DNA of 64,000 nt, taken from assembly GCA_021790385.1 (NCBI GenBank), contig JAJYDW010000005.1, forward strand, positions 1 to 64,000. Reading direction: 5' to 3'. The position numbers and the translations under genes are program-made. Source of the stretch: Planctomycetota bacterium (GTDB lineage: Bacteria > Planctomycetota > Phycisphaerae > WQYP01). Positions within the stretch are counted from its first letter, which is position 1, and every line of letters starts with the position of its first letter. Below, one piece after another: positions 28,217 through 38,252 of the stretch. The notes below the pieces were generated by a model. That model saw only the letters and a list, made by a program, of their open reading frames with translations. It did not search any database and was not told the origin of the DNA.

Positions 28217-28244
28217 TTGACAAGGCCTATAAATGCTGTATGCT
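28217..28244 (+). promoter_or_regulatory. Sigma70-type promoter of the 28353-29940 unit
   Basis: TTGACA at 28217-28222, a 16-base spacer, and TATGCT at 28239-28244. It would start transcription near 28251, giving an untranslated leader of about 100 bases to the PEP-CTERM gene. Confidence 0.6.
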
Positions 28245-28352
28245 GGTCAACGTAGTAACACTGGCGGCTCCGGAAATGAGCCAACGGTCAGATGAGGCGG
28301 TGTTTGCTTTGCCTGTGGTTTTTAGAGGGCGTTTGCATTGGAGGATTGAATC

Positions 28353-29921
28353 ATGCGAACGGAATTCAAATCATCTAAGTATGTAGCATTGGCACTGGCA
28401 GCGGCGGTGGCAACTGCGGGCATTGCCGCTTCGGGCACAGCGGCGCGAGCCACTACGGCTACGTGGACGGGCGGTGGTGGAAGCGGCAATACCAATTGGT
28501 CAGACACGGCCAACTGGAGCGGAGGCAGTATTCCCGGCACCGGCGATACGGTGGCTTTCGGCACCAGTACTTCTCTGACGAGCTATAACGACAATAGCGG
28601 CTTGTCGATTGCGGAATTGGCGTTTGGTTACCCGGCTTCTGGTGGCCCGGATTCATTTACACTGAGCGGCAACGCTCTGACCATTACCAGTAATGGAGTA
28701 TCCTCCGGGTACGGCGTGTACAGCGGGGCCGGTTCCGGAATAACCGAGACCGTCAATAACGATCTGAATTTCAGCGGTAACTCAACCGTGCGCGAAACCT
28801 CATCCGGAACAATTGTTCTTGATGGCACTATAGCTGGCAATGGCAACCTTACACTCAATGCCGGCAGTGGTGCCATCGTTCTTAACGACACCTCTGGTGG
28901 AACAGATACATTTACCGGCGGGCTGATTGGCATTAATGGCATTATCGACCTGAAGGCCGGTAACTACACGTTTCAGGGCAATAGCTACGCCTTACAAGGT
29001 ACCGTCACCATGACTGGCGGCAGTTTAACCCTCGGCAGTAGCAGTAGCGTGACAATAGAGAATGTAACCAACATATTCAACATCAGCGGTGGCACACTTG
29101 CCTACAACGGTTGGTACCGAGGTGCCGGTAACACGACCATTTCTACTGGCGGCACTTTGACTGTTAACGCCGTCGGAGCCTCCGGCCCGCGCATCTCGAC
29201 TGACACCTATAACGGGGCGTTGACCGTAGCGGGGGGTAGCGCAACCTTCTCCAGTGTAATCACGGTCAATAATGCCGGCTCGACAAACACCGGTACCATT
29301 AACCTCAATTCAGGCACGCTTACAATGCCTGGCCTTCTATTTAACAGCACCACTAACGGCACGGCCGTAATCAATTCCAACGGTGGAACGCTGGAATTTT
29401 CCGCTGCGGACACCATCGCATCCAGCACCGCCGCCACCTGGAATGTGCTGGCTGGCGGGGCGGTTATTAATACTGATGGCAACAAGGTTACTATTGATCA
29501 GGCGCTGGTAAGTGATGCCACCGCCGATGGCGGTTTAATCAAAGAGGGATCAGGTATGCTGAACCTGGCCAGCACTGCAAATACGTACAATGGCAATACC
29601 ACTGTGAATGCCGGTACGCTGGAAATTAATTCCAACTTTCTGGCCAGCACCAGTACCGTGTCCATAACCAGTGGTGCCATCATGGACTTAAATTACAGCA
29701 ACACCGTTACAGATATCGTTAAAGCCCTGTACCTCAATGGCGTAAGCCAGGGAGCGGGCGTCTACGGCGCGGGCCATTTGGGTTCCACTTATTTCTCTGG
29801 TACCGGCACGCTGACGGTGCAGGGCAGCGACATTCCGGAGCCGGCAACACTGGCGCTGATGGCGATGGCCGGCATTGGCATGCTGACGATAAAACGGCGA
29901 AAGAACATCGGTTCACTTTAA
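28353..29921 (+). CDS. PEP-CTERM protein with autotransporter-associated beta-strand repeats
   Basis: A 522-residue exported protein: signal peptide (YVALALAAAVATAGIAASGTAARA), then TATWTGGGGSGNTNWSDTANWSGG, a common start of these repeat proteins, a long Gly/Ser/Thr/Asn-rich beta-helix-like body, an autotransporter-associated repeat near the C terminus (LIKEGSGMLNLASTANTYNG, NTTVNAGTLEIN), and a PEP-CTERM tail IPEPATLALMAMAGIGML plus KRRK. GGAGG lies about 8 bases before the ATG. It has a strong promoter with operator site 1 and is followed 18 bases later by a GH29 fucosidase gene, so the two are probably one operon. The function may be a surface scaffold or adhesin for the substrate. Confidence 0.85.
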   Translation: MRTEFKSSKYVALALAAAVATAGIAASGTAARATTATWTGGGGSGNTNWSDTANWSGGSIPGTGDTVAFGTSTSLTSYNDNSGLSIAELAFGYPASGGPDSFTLSGNALTITSNGVSSGYGVYSGAGSGITETVNNDLNFSGNSTVRETSSGTIVLDGTIAGNGNLTLNAGSGAIVLNDTSGGTDTFTGGLIGINGIIDLKAGNYTFQGNSYALQGTVTMTGGSLTLGSSSSVTIENVTNIFNISGGTLAYNGWYRGAGNTTISTGGTLTVNAVGASGPRISTDTYNGALTVAGGSATFSSVITVNNAGSTNTGTINLNSGTLTMPGLLFNSTTNGTAVINSNGGTLEFSAADTIASSTAATWNVLAGGAVINTDGNKVTIDQALVSDATADGGLIKEGSGMLNLASTANTYNGNTTVNAGTLEINSNFLASTSTVSITSGAIMDLNYSNTVTDIVKALYLNGVSQGAGVYGAGHLGSTYFSGTGTLTVQGSDIPEPATLALMAMAGIGMLTIKRRKNIGSL

Positions 29922-29939
29922 TAAAGATTGGGCGGTTAC

Positions 29940-31244
29940 ATGACGGAAATGCTGCAGCCACGCAAAACAGTGGGCGAAAGCTCATGGTTTGTGCGGGATC
30001 GGTTTGGGATGTTTATTCACTGGGGGTTGTATTCCATGGCGGCCCGGCACGAATGGGTGATGCATCACGAAAAAATTTCGCCCCAGGACTATGAAAAAAA
30101 ATACTTTTCACGCTTTGATCCAGACCTGTATAACCCGCAGGCCTGGGCGGATGCGGCCAGCCGCGCCGGGATGAAGTATTTTGTGATTACCACCAAGCAT
30201 CACGAAGGATTTTGCCTGTGGGATTCCAAGCTTACCCCTTACAAGGCCACGCGCACGCCGGCCGGTCGTGACCTGCTGCGTCCCATGGTGGAGGCGTTTC
30301 GCCAACGGGATCTGCGGGTGGGCTTGTACCATTCTCTGATTGACTGGCACCATGACCAGTATGTGATTGATCCACACATTGGGCCGCTGCGGGACCATCC
30401 GGATCGGGCCAAGCTCAACGAGGGGCGCAATCAGGCCAAGTATGCCGCGTATTTGCATGGGCAGGTGCGGGAATTGCTGAGCCACTACGGCAAAATTGAT
30501 GTGCTGTGGTTTGATTTCAGCTACCCCAAGCCGGATGGCTCCGGCAAGGGTCGCCAGGACTGGCAAAGCGAGAAGCTCTACAAACTGGTGCGTAAGTTGC
30601 AGCCGAAGGTGCTGCTCAACGACCGCATAGACCTGCCGGATAGCTGGGACATCAAAACGCCGGAACAGGTGGTGCCGCGGCAAGGGGTGGTGGTGGACGG
30701 GCGGCCCGTGGTGTGGGAGGCGTGCCACACCTTTTCGGGTTCGTGGGGTTATCACCGGGATGAGCAATCATGGAAAAGTGTGGGGCAGTTGGTGGAAATG
30801 CTGGTTGACACAGTAAGTAAAAATGGCAATCTGCTGCTGAATGTAGGCCCCACATCCCGGGGCACTTTTGATGAACGGACGATGGAGCGGCTAAGCGGCA
30901 TCGGCCAATGGATGGATCTGCACAGCCGATCTATTTACGGCTGCGGAGCTGCGCCGGCGGAATTTCCGGTACCGCAGGATTGTCGATTGACCTGGAATGC
31001 GGCCCGGAAGCGCATGTACGTGCATGTACTGGCGTGGCCATTCCGGCATCTGCACCTGGATGGATTCAAGAATCGGGTGGCATACGCCCAGTTGCTCAAT
31101 GACGGTTCGGAAATAAACTTTCATCAGGACGGCCACCATGGGCTGCATTTTAAGGGTGTGGCCACACCGGAAACGCTGACCCTGGAATTGCCGGTGCAGC
31201 GGCCCCAGGTTACGGTACCGGTGATTGAACTGTTTATGAAATAG
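29940..31244 (+). CDS. Alpha-L-fucosidase, GH29, without signal peptide
   Basis: Retaining glycosidase of family 29 releasing terminal L-fucose, 434 residues. RFGMFIHWGLYSMAARHEWVM, KYFVITTKHHEGFCLWDSK and the nucleophile region DVLWFDFSYP (Asp near residue 193) are typical, as are SWGYHRDEQSWKSV and LLLNVGPTSRGTFDERTMERL. No signal peptide is visible, so the enzyme should act in the cytoplasm on imported oligosaccharides. ATG 29940 is chosen over an in-frame TTG at 29928; the ribosome site (GGGCGG) is poor, and coupling to the PEP-CTERM gene ending 18 bases upstream is likely. Confidence 0.9.
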   Translation: MTEMLQPRKTVGESSWFVRDRFGMFIHWGLYSMAARHEWVMHHEKISPQDYEKKYFSRFDPDLYNPQAWADAASRAGMKYFVITTKHHEGFCLWDSKLTPYKATRTPAGRDLLRPMVEAFRQRDLRVGLYHSLIDWHHDQYVIDPHIGPLRDHPDRAKLNEGRNQAKYAAYLHGQVRELLSHYGKIDVLWFDFSYPKPDGSGKGRQDWQSEKLYKLVRKLQPKVLLNDRIDLPDSWDIKTPEQVVPRQGVVVDGRPVVWEACHTFSGSWGYHRDEQSWKSVGQLVEMLVDTVSKNGNLLLNVGPTSRGTFDERTMERLSGIGQWMDLHSRSIYGCGAAPAEFPVPQDCRLTWNAARKRMYVHVLAWPFRHLHLDGFKNRVAYAQLLNDGSEINFHQDGHHGLHFKGVATPETLTLELPVQRPQVTVPVIELFMK

Positions 31245-31315
31245 CCGCAACTACAAATCGGCCCAACGGAACCGTTTGTCCCGCTGGGTTATCGACCGGC
31301 TTTTGTGCGTCTTGG

Positions 31316-32800
31316 TTATGGCGTAAGGCCCAGCCGGGTGTATTGTTCCAGCGGGGCTTCATAATTTTTCAGATGGGCTTTGAGCCGCTGAATAAAATGG
31401 CTTTCAATCCCCTCATCGGTCAGCGGATGTTGCTGGTTAGGGTCGTGGAGTAAATCCCATAACTGATGCGGCCGGTCATATCCGTCCTCCTTCGTGGGGG
31501 CTTGGGGTACGCGGCCCGGCGTGGGAATTTTATACAGTGGCAAGTTATAGGTATGGCCAAAATACCGGCCCATTTCAATGTGTTCATGCACGGACCGTGG
31601 AAACCATCTATTCATGCCGGCCACGGGCATGGCGGTATAGGCATGGAGCGGACCGCCATCGGGATTGATAGGATTACGCATGTAAAAATAGCGGCCATCG
31701 GTAATGTTGGTGGCCATGCCGAAATAGCCCAAAATACCGTCTTTGCGTACGGGCTGGCCGGCGATGGCGGGCCGAAGTGAGCGGCCATGGACAAACGGCG
31801 GTGGGGGCACACCGAAATAGTCCAGAAAAGTGGGCATGATGTCAATGGTCTGGGTCATGGTACTGATGCGGCCTGACGACGGGTTGCCACCGGGTGGTTT
31901 TATAATCAGGGGAATTCGTCCAATTTCGCGGTAAACGGGCATGAACACCTTCATCCAGAAGCCGTGTTCAGCGAGCATGGTACCATGGTCGGTGGTGAAA
32001 ATGATCAGGGTTTCATCGAAAATACCAATTTCCTCGAGCTTGGCGAGTATTTTGCCCAGCCAGAAATCCGTCATGGTAAGCAGACCGGCGTAACATTTGC
32101 GGATGTGCTCGACCGCCGCCGGGGATTCTTTAACCACGTCATATTTGGGCCAGTCAAAAAGAGGACCGTCCCAGGTATCATGGTACAAGTCGCGATATTG
32201 TTGGGTGCAATAGAAAGGCTCGTGCGGGTCAAATATCTCCACCTGCATAAACCAATTATCCGCATGACGATTATCTTCCAGCCATTGTATCGCACTGGCG
32301 GCCGTGCGGTGGCCGGAAAAATCTTCTTCCCGCAGTTGGCGCAGACGGTTTTTATAGTTCTGGTCATCGCGTGGGGTTACACGAGGATCAAGTCTTTCCG
32401 GCATGGCGGGGCGATCGACCAGAGAAACCCAGGGGTCATATTCCTGGCCGCGGAACAGCTCCCAGGTGTTAAATGCGGTGTGATAGTTCTCGCCGCCGAG
32501 TTCAAAATAATGGTAATGATCGGTTAATAAATGGGTAAAAATGCCTTGATTCTGGAGGATTCGGGGCAGGACATCATCGTAGGGTTCAACAGGGCCCCAA
32601 CCGCGATAGATAAAATTATACTGGCCGGTGGTAAATTCCCGTCTGGCCGGCATACAAGGCAGCGAACCGACCCAATGGTTATCAAATTGCAGACCGCAGC
32701 CTGCCAAACGGTCAATATTGGGTGTTTTTACCCACGGGCTTCCGTAACACCCCAGGTAATCCTGCCGGACGGTATCCAGCACCAAAAACAACGCTTTCAT
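31316..32800 (-). CDS. Sulfatase (formylglycine type), no signal peptide
   Basis: A 494-residue arylsulfatase-superfamily enzyme removing sulfate esters. LFLVLDTVRQDYLGCYG holds a metal Asp; the sulfatase signature CMPAR (Cys49, to be converted to formylglycine) lies in GSLPCMPARREFTTGQY; TTDHGTMLAEHGFW gives the late metal ligands. ATG 32800 has GGAGA eight bases upstream; the frame extends upstream without a start of its own. The protein starts directly with the first strand, so it should be cytoplasmic. It is transcribed divergently from the pseudopilin at 33071, and operator site 2 lies between them. The GH29 gene next to it suggests a sulfated, fucose-containing glycan. Confidence 0.92.
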   Translation of the reverse strand: MKALFLVLDTVRQDYLGCYGSPWVKTPNIDRLAGCGLQFDNHWVGSLPCMPARREFTTGQYNFIYRGWGPVEPYDDVLPRILQNQGIFTHLLTDHYHYFELGGENYHTAFNTWELFRGQEYDPWVSLVDRPAMPERLDPRVTPRDDQNYKNRLRQLREEDFSGHRTAASAIQWLEDNRHADNWFMQVEIFDPHEPFYCTQQYRDLYHDTWDGPLFDWPKYDVVKESPAAVEHIRKCYAGLLTMTDFWLGKILAKLEEIGIFDETLIIFTTDHGTMLAEHGFWMKVFMPVYREIGRIPLIIKPPGGNPSSGRISTMTQTIDIMPTFLDYFGVPPPPFVHGRSLRPAIAGQPVRKDGILGYFGMATNITDGRYFYMRNPINPDGGPLHAYTAMPVAGMNRWFPRSVHEHIEMGRYFGHTYNLPLYKIPTPGRVPQAPTKEDGYDRPHQLWDLLHDPNQQHPLTDEGIESHFIQRLKAHLKNYEAPLEQYTRLGLTP

Positions 32801-32893
32801 AGAGTGTATCTCCGTGCCATGGCCGCAACGCGGAACCACTGAATTATAACAGAATATCGCGGAGAGAAGGAATTAGCATCATTCAATTTAATT

Positions 32894-32911
32894 CAGAATA
32901 AACTTATTCCA
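32894..32911 (+). promoter_or_regulatory. Palindromic operator, island site 2
   Basis: CAGAATAA-AC-TTATTCCA differs at two bases of the left arm from TGGAATAA. It ends 32 bases before the -35 box at 32944. It lies between the divergent sulfatase and pseudopilin genes and could serve both. Confidence 0.65.
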
Positions 32912-32943
32912 ATATATTGTGTTTATAGTCTGATTCATTTTCC

Positions 32944-32972
32944 TTGCCATGAACGGGAAATCATGTTAGGAT
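32944..32972 (+). promoter_or_regulatory. Promoter of the 33071 pseudopilin
   Basis: TTGCCA at 32944-32949, a 17-base spacer and TAGGAT at 32967-32972. The paralogous promoter at 34544-34572 has the same spacing, which supports both. Confidence 0.55.
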
Positions 32973-33070
32973 GATGATAAGGATGGCCGATAACCAAAGA
33001 GGTGGAGTGTAACTGCTACGTTTTTGGGCGGCCCAGGTGCTCGGCGGTTGATGAAAATCAGGTGGCAGCC

Positions 33071-33892
33071 ATGCCAAAAAGGAATCAGAAAGCCTTTACA
33101 TTGGTGGAACTGCTGGTGGTGATTTTGATCATTGCCATTTTAATCGCTCTTTTACTGCCGGCACTGGGGGCAGCAAGACAACTGGCGTATACGGTAGACT
33201 GCGAATCGAACTTAAGACAGATCGGCCTGGCTGCCCAAATGTATGAAAGTACGTACGATGATTTTATCCCCTGCCAGCAAAACTACGGCCCCCCAGCTTA
33301 TTCAGGCATGCTTACGTGGGATAAGCAGTTGTATGAGTTTTTGAGCGGCCGATCGCTGACGCCGCAGCAGATCAACCACGATCTTCCGGCGACGATGCGA
33401 TTGCCGGTTTTTATGTGCCCGGATGATATTCGCGCCAGCCAAATTGGAGCGTCCTATCTCTATAATCAAGCCCCATTGTCGTATGCCATTGTTCAAGGCC
33501 CCATTTTTACGCCTGGCGGTCCCGGAATTTATGGGCTTATTGCTCCGGGGCAGGCACCTTACAGTACCGGCCAAGGGCCGACGGGCAGTTCACTGCCTGA
33601 CCCATCGGGCACACTTTATTGCACCGACAGCTTTGGCTTCTGTGATCAGTTTGCCGACCCGCCTTCTGCAACGGCCGGGGCTTTTCAGGGCAACACATCG
33701 CCACCAAATTTTGTACGTAACCAGTATCAGGATGCCTGGACGGGCCAACTGCTGACACCGCCGCATAGCGGCGGCACGTACAATTATTTATACCTTGATT
33801 GGCATGTGGAAAATAAACGCTACCAGGACACCGTTGGCACCGGTACGGTCGCCGTTCCCCGTGGCGCATGGACGGTTGCCGCCGGCGACTGA
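33071..33892 (+). CDS. Type II secretion-like pseudopilin (prepilin-type N-terminal domain protein)
   Basis: A 273-residue protein with a class III signal: a short basic leader (MPKRNQKA) then [24 protein letters not shown] with Glu5 of the mature part, to be cut by a prepilin peptidase. [22 protein letters not shown] follows the N-terminal helix, as in the large planctomycete pseudopilin family. Near the C terminus [16 protein letters not shown] is a variant (H-X10-DWHV) of the H-X9-DG motif. ATG 33071 has AGGTGG upstream; the in-frame GTG at 33002 lies in the conserved leader DNA. Its C-terminal codons (AWTVAAGD) recur as relics at about 34700 and 38335, which shows duplication of this gene. 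Confidence 0.85.
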   Translation: MPKRNQKAFTLVELLVVILIIAILIALLLPALGAARQLAYTVDCESNLRQIGLAAQMYESTYDDFIPCQQNYGPPAYSGMLTWDKQLYEFLSGRSLTPQQINHDLPATMRLPVFMCPDDIRASQIGASYLYNQAPLSYAIVQGPIFTPGGPGIYGLIAPGQAPYSTGQGPTGSSLPDPSGTLYCTDSFGFCDQFADPPSATAGAFQGNTSPPNFVRNQYQDAWTGQLLTPPHSGGTYNYLYLDWHVENKRYQDTVGTGTVAVPRGAWTVAAGD

Positions 33893-34494
33893 AAAGAGCC
33901 TCGATTTACACCGCATCTGATGCACAACGTGTTGCTGCCGGCATGGTTGCGGCCAAGGCCATTGACCTGATAATCCTTACCTGATGACCCACAGCCGCTC
34001 TGCCCGCCGGCTTTACATCCATCGTTAACACACCGGTAGCTTTTAACAGTCTGTACGACGATCGGCGGCAGCCTACGGCGTTGGCTCTGACAGCAAGTTC
34101 ATAGGCGAAACGTCTTTTATGCCATATTGTGTCTGGCGCAGCTTAATAGGCCGCATGGCACCCCGTTTGATCCATGTGCCATTGGCAACGTGCAGGTTCT
34201 TGGAAACTTAACTGCTGAAACATTCATTGGTAAGAGTTGCTGCACAGGGAGGCACGCAGTGGCCATTGCACGCCATCGCGGGGTGGCCAAAATCCGCTCA
34301 ATAGCATAATGCCTCTGTCACCTGCGTAAATGAGAGGCAGGGTAATCCAATCTCTTATGCCCAACTCGTGGAATTGATGGCGACGATACGCTTGAGAGAG
34401 CCTCTGTCTGCAGCGATCAGGATCGCCGCGACGCTGAACATCGGGGTTATGTGCATATCACCTGGAGAAGAAATTAGTATCATCCTATGTGATA
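33893..34494. other. Intergenic region without recognised gene
   Basis: About 600 bases between the pseudopilin and the second operator/promoter copy. Only a 60-residue open frame (34127-34309) is present, without ribosome site or recognisable sequence. It could be the decayed remains of the enzyme gene that follows the pseudopilin in the other two copies of the duplicated unit, but no motif supports this. Confidence 0.4.
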
Positions 34495-34512
34495 TAGAAT
34501 AAGCTTATTCCA
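34495..34512 (+). promoter_or_regulatory. Palindromic operator, island site 3
   Basis: TAGAATAA-GC-TTATTCCA has one mismatch to the perfect palindrome. It ends 31 bases before the -35 box at 34544. The surrounding DNA (about 34470-34640) is a diverged copy of 32870-33037. Confidence 0.7.
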
Positions 34513-34543
34513 AAATAACTATCCAACTTCTAATTATTTATCC

Positions 34544-34572
34544 TTGCTATCCATGGGAACACATGGTAGTAT
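34544..34572 (+). promoter_or_regulatory. Promoter upstream of the heparinase-like gene
   Basis: TTGCTA at 34544-34549, a 17-base spacer and TAGTAT at 34567-34572. Transcription from here would pass through the pseudopilin relic before reaching the gene at 34779. Confidence 0.55.
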
Positions 34573-34599
34573 AAAATTGAAGGGTAACCGATAACCCCA

Positions 34600-34722
34600 A
34601 GCGGTGGAGTGCAACTGCGGTGTTTTTGGACGGCCATATAAAAATCTGCACTATGCCCAAACTATCGGCCGGGGAGCGTTGGCTGTACCGGAAGGAATGT
34701 GGAGTGTGGCGGCCGGCGATTA
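34600..34722 (+). pseudogene. Internally deleted pseudopilin relic
   Basis: Bases 34600-34640 copy the leader DNA of the 33071 pseudopilin (GTGGAGTGCAACTGC, TGTTTTTGGACGGCC). The sequence then jumps to codons that read ENLHYAQTIGRGALAVPEGM-like and end WSVAAGD-stop at 34722, matching the end of the intact gene ([24 protein letters not shown]). The whole middle of the gene is gone. Confidence 0.65.
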
Positions 34723-34868
34723 GGTGATCTTGGCGCGGTATTGAAAAAGTGGTTATTACTCTTGAGGAGTTATCATAAGTGTTAAAATTTCGGAAATTGA
34801 ACGTAGTTGCGGTGCTGGTAATTATATTGGCCCTGGCTGGAGGCAGCGCGTGCCGGGCGGCCCAGGCG
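34703..34868 (+). repeat. Direct repeat, copy 1: leader plus signal-peptide codons
   Basis: About 165 bases covering the pseudopilin tail, the leader (GAAAAAGTGGTTATTACTC, GAGTTATCAT) and the signal-peptide codons (GTTAAAATTTCGGAAATTG, GGAGGCAGCGCGTGCCGGG) of the 34779 gene. They recur with few changes at about 38322-38490. Confidence 0.75.
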
Positions 34869-37800
34869 GGTCAAACCGCCAAACCAGATACTCTGGCGGC
34901 CCAACGGCTGCTGCAACTGCTGGAGTTAAATCCGGGTCAGATGGCGAAGGATGCACTGCGCTTTCGGCCGCAACTGGTGCAGGTTTCCAAACTATATTCA
35001 GCCGGGCACTATCGCCGGGCGCTGGACACTTTTTACAGTTATTACCTAAGCAAGTTTACGGCCCCGCAGAATTATGGTCTGCCCAGTGCATTGGCCAGTC
35101 CGTATCTGGCGTGGGGTTGCCGGCCTTTTTACTGCGTTCCGCCGCTGTTTAGCGCCCACACGCCGCCAAAAACAATTGTGGCTGCGGCCAATGATCTGGT
35201 CAAAGGTATCATGAACCTTAATGGGCAGGAGGTTCATATCGGTCCGCCGGGCACAGTCAACTGGAATTATCCATTTCCCGCCGGCCAGCGTGTACCGGCC
35301 ATGTTAAAGCATCCGCAATTGCATCACTGGCAGGTGAATCCTAATCCGGAGCTCTTCACGCTGGGTGGATTTAATCCACTGGTCCAAGCCTACATGCTTA
35401 CCCATAAAAAGATATACCTGATAACCTGGGCGGCATACCTGCAGGATTGGTGTACGCATTGTCATTACCTGGGAGAACTCAATCCGCTGTTTGTGCCGGA
35501 TGGCGTTAATGCCCAACTCGGCGCAATGCCCATCAGCTTTATGCGCTTGCTGGAAGGTATAAAAAGTGTGAATCCAGATATTCAAAAGTATGTGCCGCCG
35601 GCGCTTTTTGCGGTGGCTTTGCGAAAAATGTACCTGGAATGTCTGCTGCCCGGCGTAGCTTATATTCGTTCCAACACTCACAATTGGACACCGGCTTCCA
35701 GTGCTGGCCTGATTAACCCGGTTGTGTTTGACGAGTTTAGCGGATCGGCCACGTTGTTTCGCAACATTGCCCGGCGCAGCATTGAAAATGTGGAAACCAC
35801 ACAAGCGTTCCGCGACGGCTCGGAAACGCAGGAAGACCCCTGGTATGATCAATTTGATTATGCCAATATCTGGTGGATGATGCGACTGCTGGATTCACGC
35901 TGCCTGATGGTGCCACCCTGGCAGATGATTTCCTGGGAATCGGCGGTGGCCAACAATCCATTTTTTCATCAGGATGTGCAGCGTCTGCTGCGCCGCAAAA
36001 ATACATTTTTAACACATCTGCAAACTCCGCAGGGTGAGTGGCCCATCACGTTCCGAGGAGATCAGCGTCGGGCCGGTGCAATGCCCTACCCATATGCGCC
36101 TCAGGCCTGGAATAATCCGGTAAATGCGGCGATTATGGAGGCCATCTTTAATCCTACGGCGGGCGTTGCGCCGCCGTATACCTGCGATTGGTTTCCTTAT
36201 ATCGGCTTGGCCATTATACGCGATGGGTGGAAGCCCACCAGTAGTTATGGAGCCTTGTTTTGCTCGCCGCATCCGCCGGGTTACGGAGCTTATCGTGGTC
36301 GCAGTGATAACAACAGTTTTGGCCTGGCAGCTTATGGTCAGGACTTGCTGGTGAACAATACCACCGGCCATTATATGTACCCAACTTCGCCGATGAAAGT
36401 GAATGGTTTTAACCAGTTTTTTGAGACCGGCATCTATAAAGTTCCGTCGCCGGAAGGCCATAAATCTTATGAAGTTCACGCCTGGCACACTCCGGCTCCC
36501 TGGCTGTGGTATGCCTCTTCCACGCTGAACCTGGCCGAGGGCATTTACGCCGGCCGCTGGGGCGATTTGCAGCGTCCGCGCACCGTGGCCGGCCCGTACG
36601 GCCCGGATCAAAGTATGCAGGGCACCCTGACCAAGGCCCAAACCTTTGGCGGGGTGATATTTCAGCGACAGGTGATGCAGGTACGCCGGGCAAAGCTGTG
36701 GATTGTTACCGATCGGCTGCTTACCAAAAAGAATAACCACTACACGCAGATCTGGCGTTTGCCGATTTCGCCGACGCCTTCTTCATATCCGAGAGCATTT
36801 AAGCTATCGCATATTCATATCAATGCGGCGGACAGGTCCATCATCACGGACCAGCCCAATGGGCATGGCAAGTGGAGGCCGATTCCCAAGGCCAATATGC
36901 AGTTGTTGCAATTCAGTCTGGCCCATCTGGCTTATTCTTCAAAGTTGGTCGTTCAGCCGCCCATGGTCTGGAAAACACGCAAATTTTATGTTCATCCAAA
37001 CCTGGATCGCATTGCCGTGAAATGGCATGGCAGGGGTAACCAGCAAATTGTTACGGCGATTCTGGTGGTGCCACCGGGATCCACCCAGGGCATGAAAAAA
37101 CTGCATCAAATCACCAGCGGCAAACAAGGAATTGGTTTTCAGGCGGTAACACCCGATGGCCTGCAGGTGGCGTATCTGGCTTCGCCCAGGGCGGAGGATG
37201 TTTTATCTTTGCCGCAAATGACGATCCATGGACGGGCGCTGCTTCTGGCCGGCAGCCAGGGCATGGCCCTGGGTTGCAGCAGCATCAGCGTGGGAGGGAA
37301 AGCGGTGCATGCAGGCTACCGCAACTTTGCATTCCACCTGGTGGGCGGCAGATTAGCCGACGTGCATCCGATTCATCGGCCGATTGTACCGGTGAAAATT
37401 ATGCCTGATACCACGGCCTTTGTTGGACACTTGAAAGTAACCCTAAGTACACCTACTGCGGGCGTAGAAATTCGGTATACCACCAATGGGGCCAATCCAA
37501 CGCCACAATCACCTTTGTACACCAGGCCCTTTACCCTTGATCACACCGCCAAGGTGCAGGCCCGGGCCTATCGACCGGGAGTAACATCCAATCCGATGAC
37601 CTTAAGCGGCATCCATGCCACCCCTGCTACCGAGGCGATATTTCATAAAATTCACGTGCAGCCGGCATTGCCTTTCTGGATGGCCAGAGTTTGTAAGCCT
37701 GGCGTAGAATGTGCATATTATCAGGCCGGCTGGCAACAGATGTGGTTGAACCTGCAAAATCTCAAACCCCAGAAAACCGGCGTGGTGGGCCACCTGTGGG

Positions 37801-38252
37801 CCATGAAATTTATTCCCGCCGACAATCCGCCGGTGGGAATGGCGGCAGCCCCGCGCAAAAAGTATTACGCGCTAGTGTATCATGGTTATTTAAACGTGCC
37901 GACAACCGGGGTGTATACCCTGCATGCGCCCAAAGTTTATTACATTGCCAGCACAGATCCTGGCTACCAGTTGCGGGTATATGTAGGCCAGCAGTTAATC
38001 GAGTGGAATCCATCCGAGCGCGTTCACGCTTTTGGCAACTGGAGCGTGGCTTTGGCCAAAGGGATGCATAAGTTTAAGATTGTGTATATCGATTACCGGA
38101 CGAATTCAACCGAGCGGCTGAATTATCCGGGCATCCGCGATTACATCTGGGATGGGGTCAGGCCGAACCTGGAGATTTCCGGTCCGGGTGTAAAGAAACA
38201 GCCAATCCCTACGACCTGGCTGCAATACCGTCCGCAGAAGACGGGCAAGTGA
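34779..38252 (+). CDS. Very large secreted heparinase II/III-like protein with CHB_HEX-like and PA14-like domains
   Basis: A 1157-residue exported protein starting at GTG 34779 (GAGGAG nine bases upstream) with signal peptide VVAVLVIILALAGGSACRAAQA. The N-terminal 400 residues (YRRALDTFYSYYLSKF, VNWNYPFP, FNPLVQAYMLTHKKIYLITWAAYLQDWC, DGSETQEDPWYDQFDYANIWW) resemble the alpha-toroid of heparinase II/III and alginate-lyase-like enzymes. A beta-sandwich region follows (RGRSDNNSFGLAAYGQDLLVNNTTGHY). Residues about 870-945 are a chitobiase-C-terminal-like domain (GVEIRYTTNGANPTPQSPLYTRPF), and about 985-1150 look like a PA14-like carbohydrate domain (YYALVYHGYLNVPTTGVYTLH). It probably cleaves a uronic-acid-containing glycan; the exact substrate is unknown. 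Its first 30 codons and leader are duplicated at the GH29 pseudogene downstream. Confidence 0.75.
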   Translation: MLKFRKLNVVAVLVIILALAGGSACRAAQAGQTAKPDTLAAQRLLQLLELNPGQMAKDALRFRPQLVQVSKLYSAGHYRRALDTFYSYYLSKFTAPQNYGLPSALASPYLAWGCRPFYCVPPLFSAHTPPKTIVAAANDLVKGIMNLNGQEVHIGPPGTVNWNYPFPAGQRVPAMLKHPQLHHWQVNPNPELFTLGGFNPLVQAYMLTHKKIYLITWAAYLQDWCTHCHYLGELNPLFVPDGVNAQLGAMPISFMRLLEGIKSVNPDIQKYVPPALFAVALRKMYLECLLPGVAYIRSNTHNWTPASSAGLINPVVFDEFSGSATLFRNIARRSIENVETTQAFRDGSETQEDPWYDQFDYANIWWMMRLLDSRCLMVPPWQMISWESAVANNPFFHQDVQRLLRRKNTFLTHLQTPQGEWPITFRGDQRRAGAMPYPYAPQAWNNPVNAAIMEAIFNPTAGVAPPYTCDWFPYIGLAIIRDGWKPTSSYGALFCSPHPPGYGAYRGRSDNNSFGLAAYGQDLLVNNTTGHYMYPTSPMKVNGFNQFFETGIYKVPSPEGHKSYEVHAWHTPAPWLWYASSTLNLAEGIYAGRWGDLQRPRTVAGPYGPDQSMQGTLTKAQTFGGVIFQRQVMQVRRAKLWIVTDRLLTKKNNHYTQIWRLPISPTPSSYPRAFKLSHIHINAADRSIITDQPNGHGKWRPIPKANMQLLQFSLAHLAYSSKLVVQPPMVWKTRKFYVHPNLDRIAVKWHGRGNQQIVTAILVVPPGSTQGMKKLHQITSGKQGIGFQAVTPDGLQVAYLASPRAEDVLSLPQMTIHGRALLLAGSQGMALGCSSISVGGKAVHAGYRNFAFHLVGGRLADVHPIHRPIVPVKIMPDTTAFVGHLKVTLSTPTAGVEIRYTTNGANPTPQSPLYTRPFTLDHTAKVQARAYRPGVTSNPMTLSGIHATPATEAIFHKIHVQPALPFWMARVCKPGVECAYYQAGWQQMWLNLQNLKPQKTGVVGHLWAMKFIPADNPPVGMAAAPRKKYYALVYHGYLNVPTTGVYTLHAPKVYYIASTDPGYQLRVYVGQQLIEWNPSERVHAFGNWSVALAKGMHKFKIVYIDYRTNSTERLNYPGIRDYIWDGVRPNLEISGPGVKKQPIPTTWLQYRPQKTGK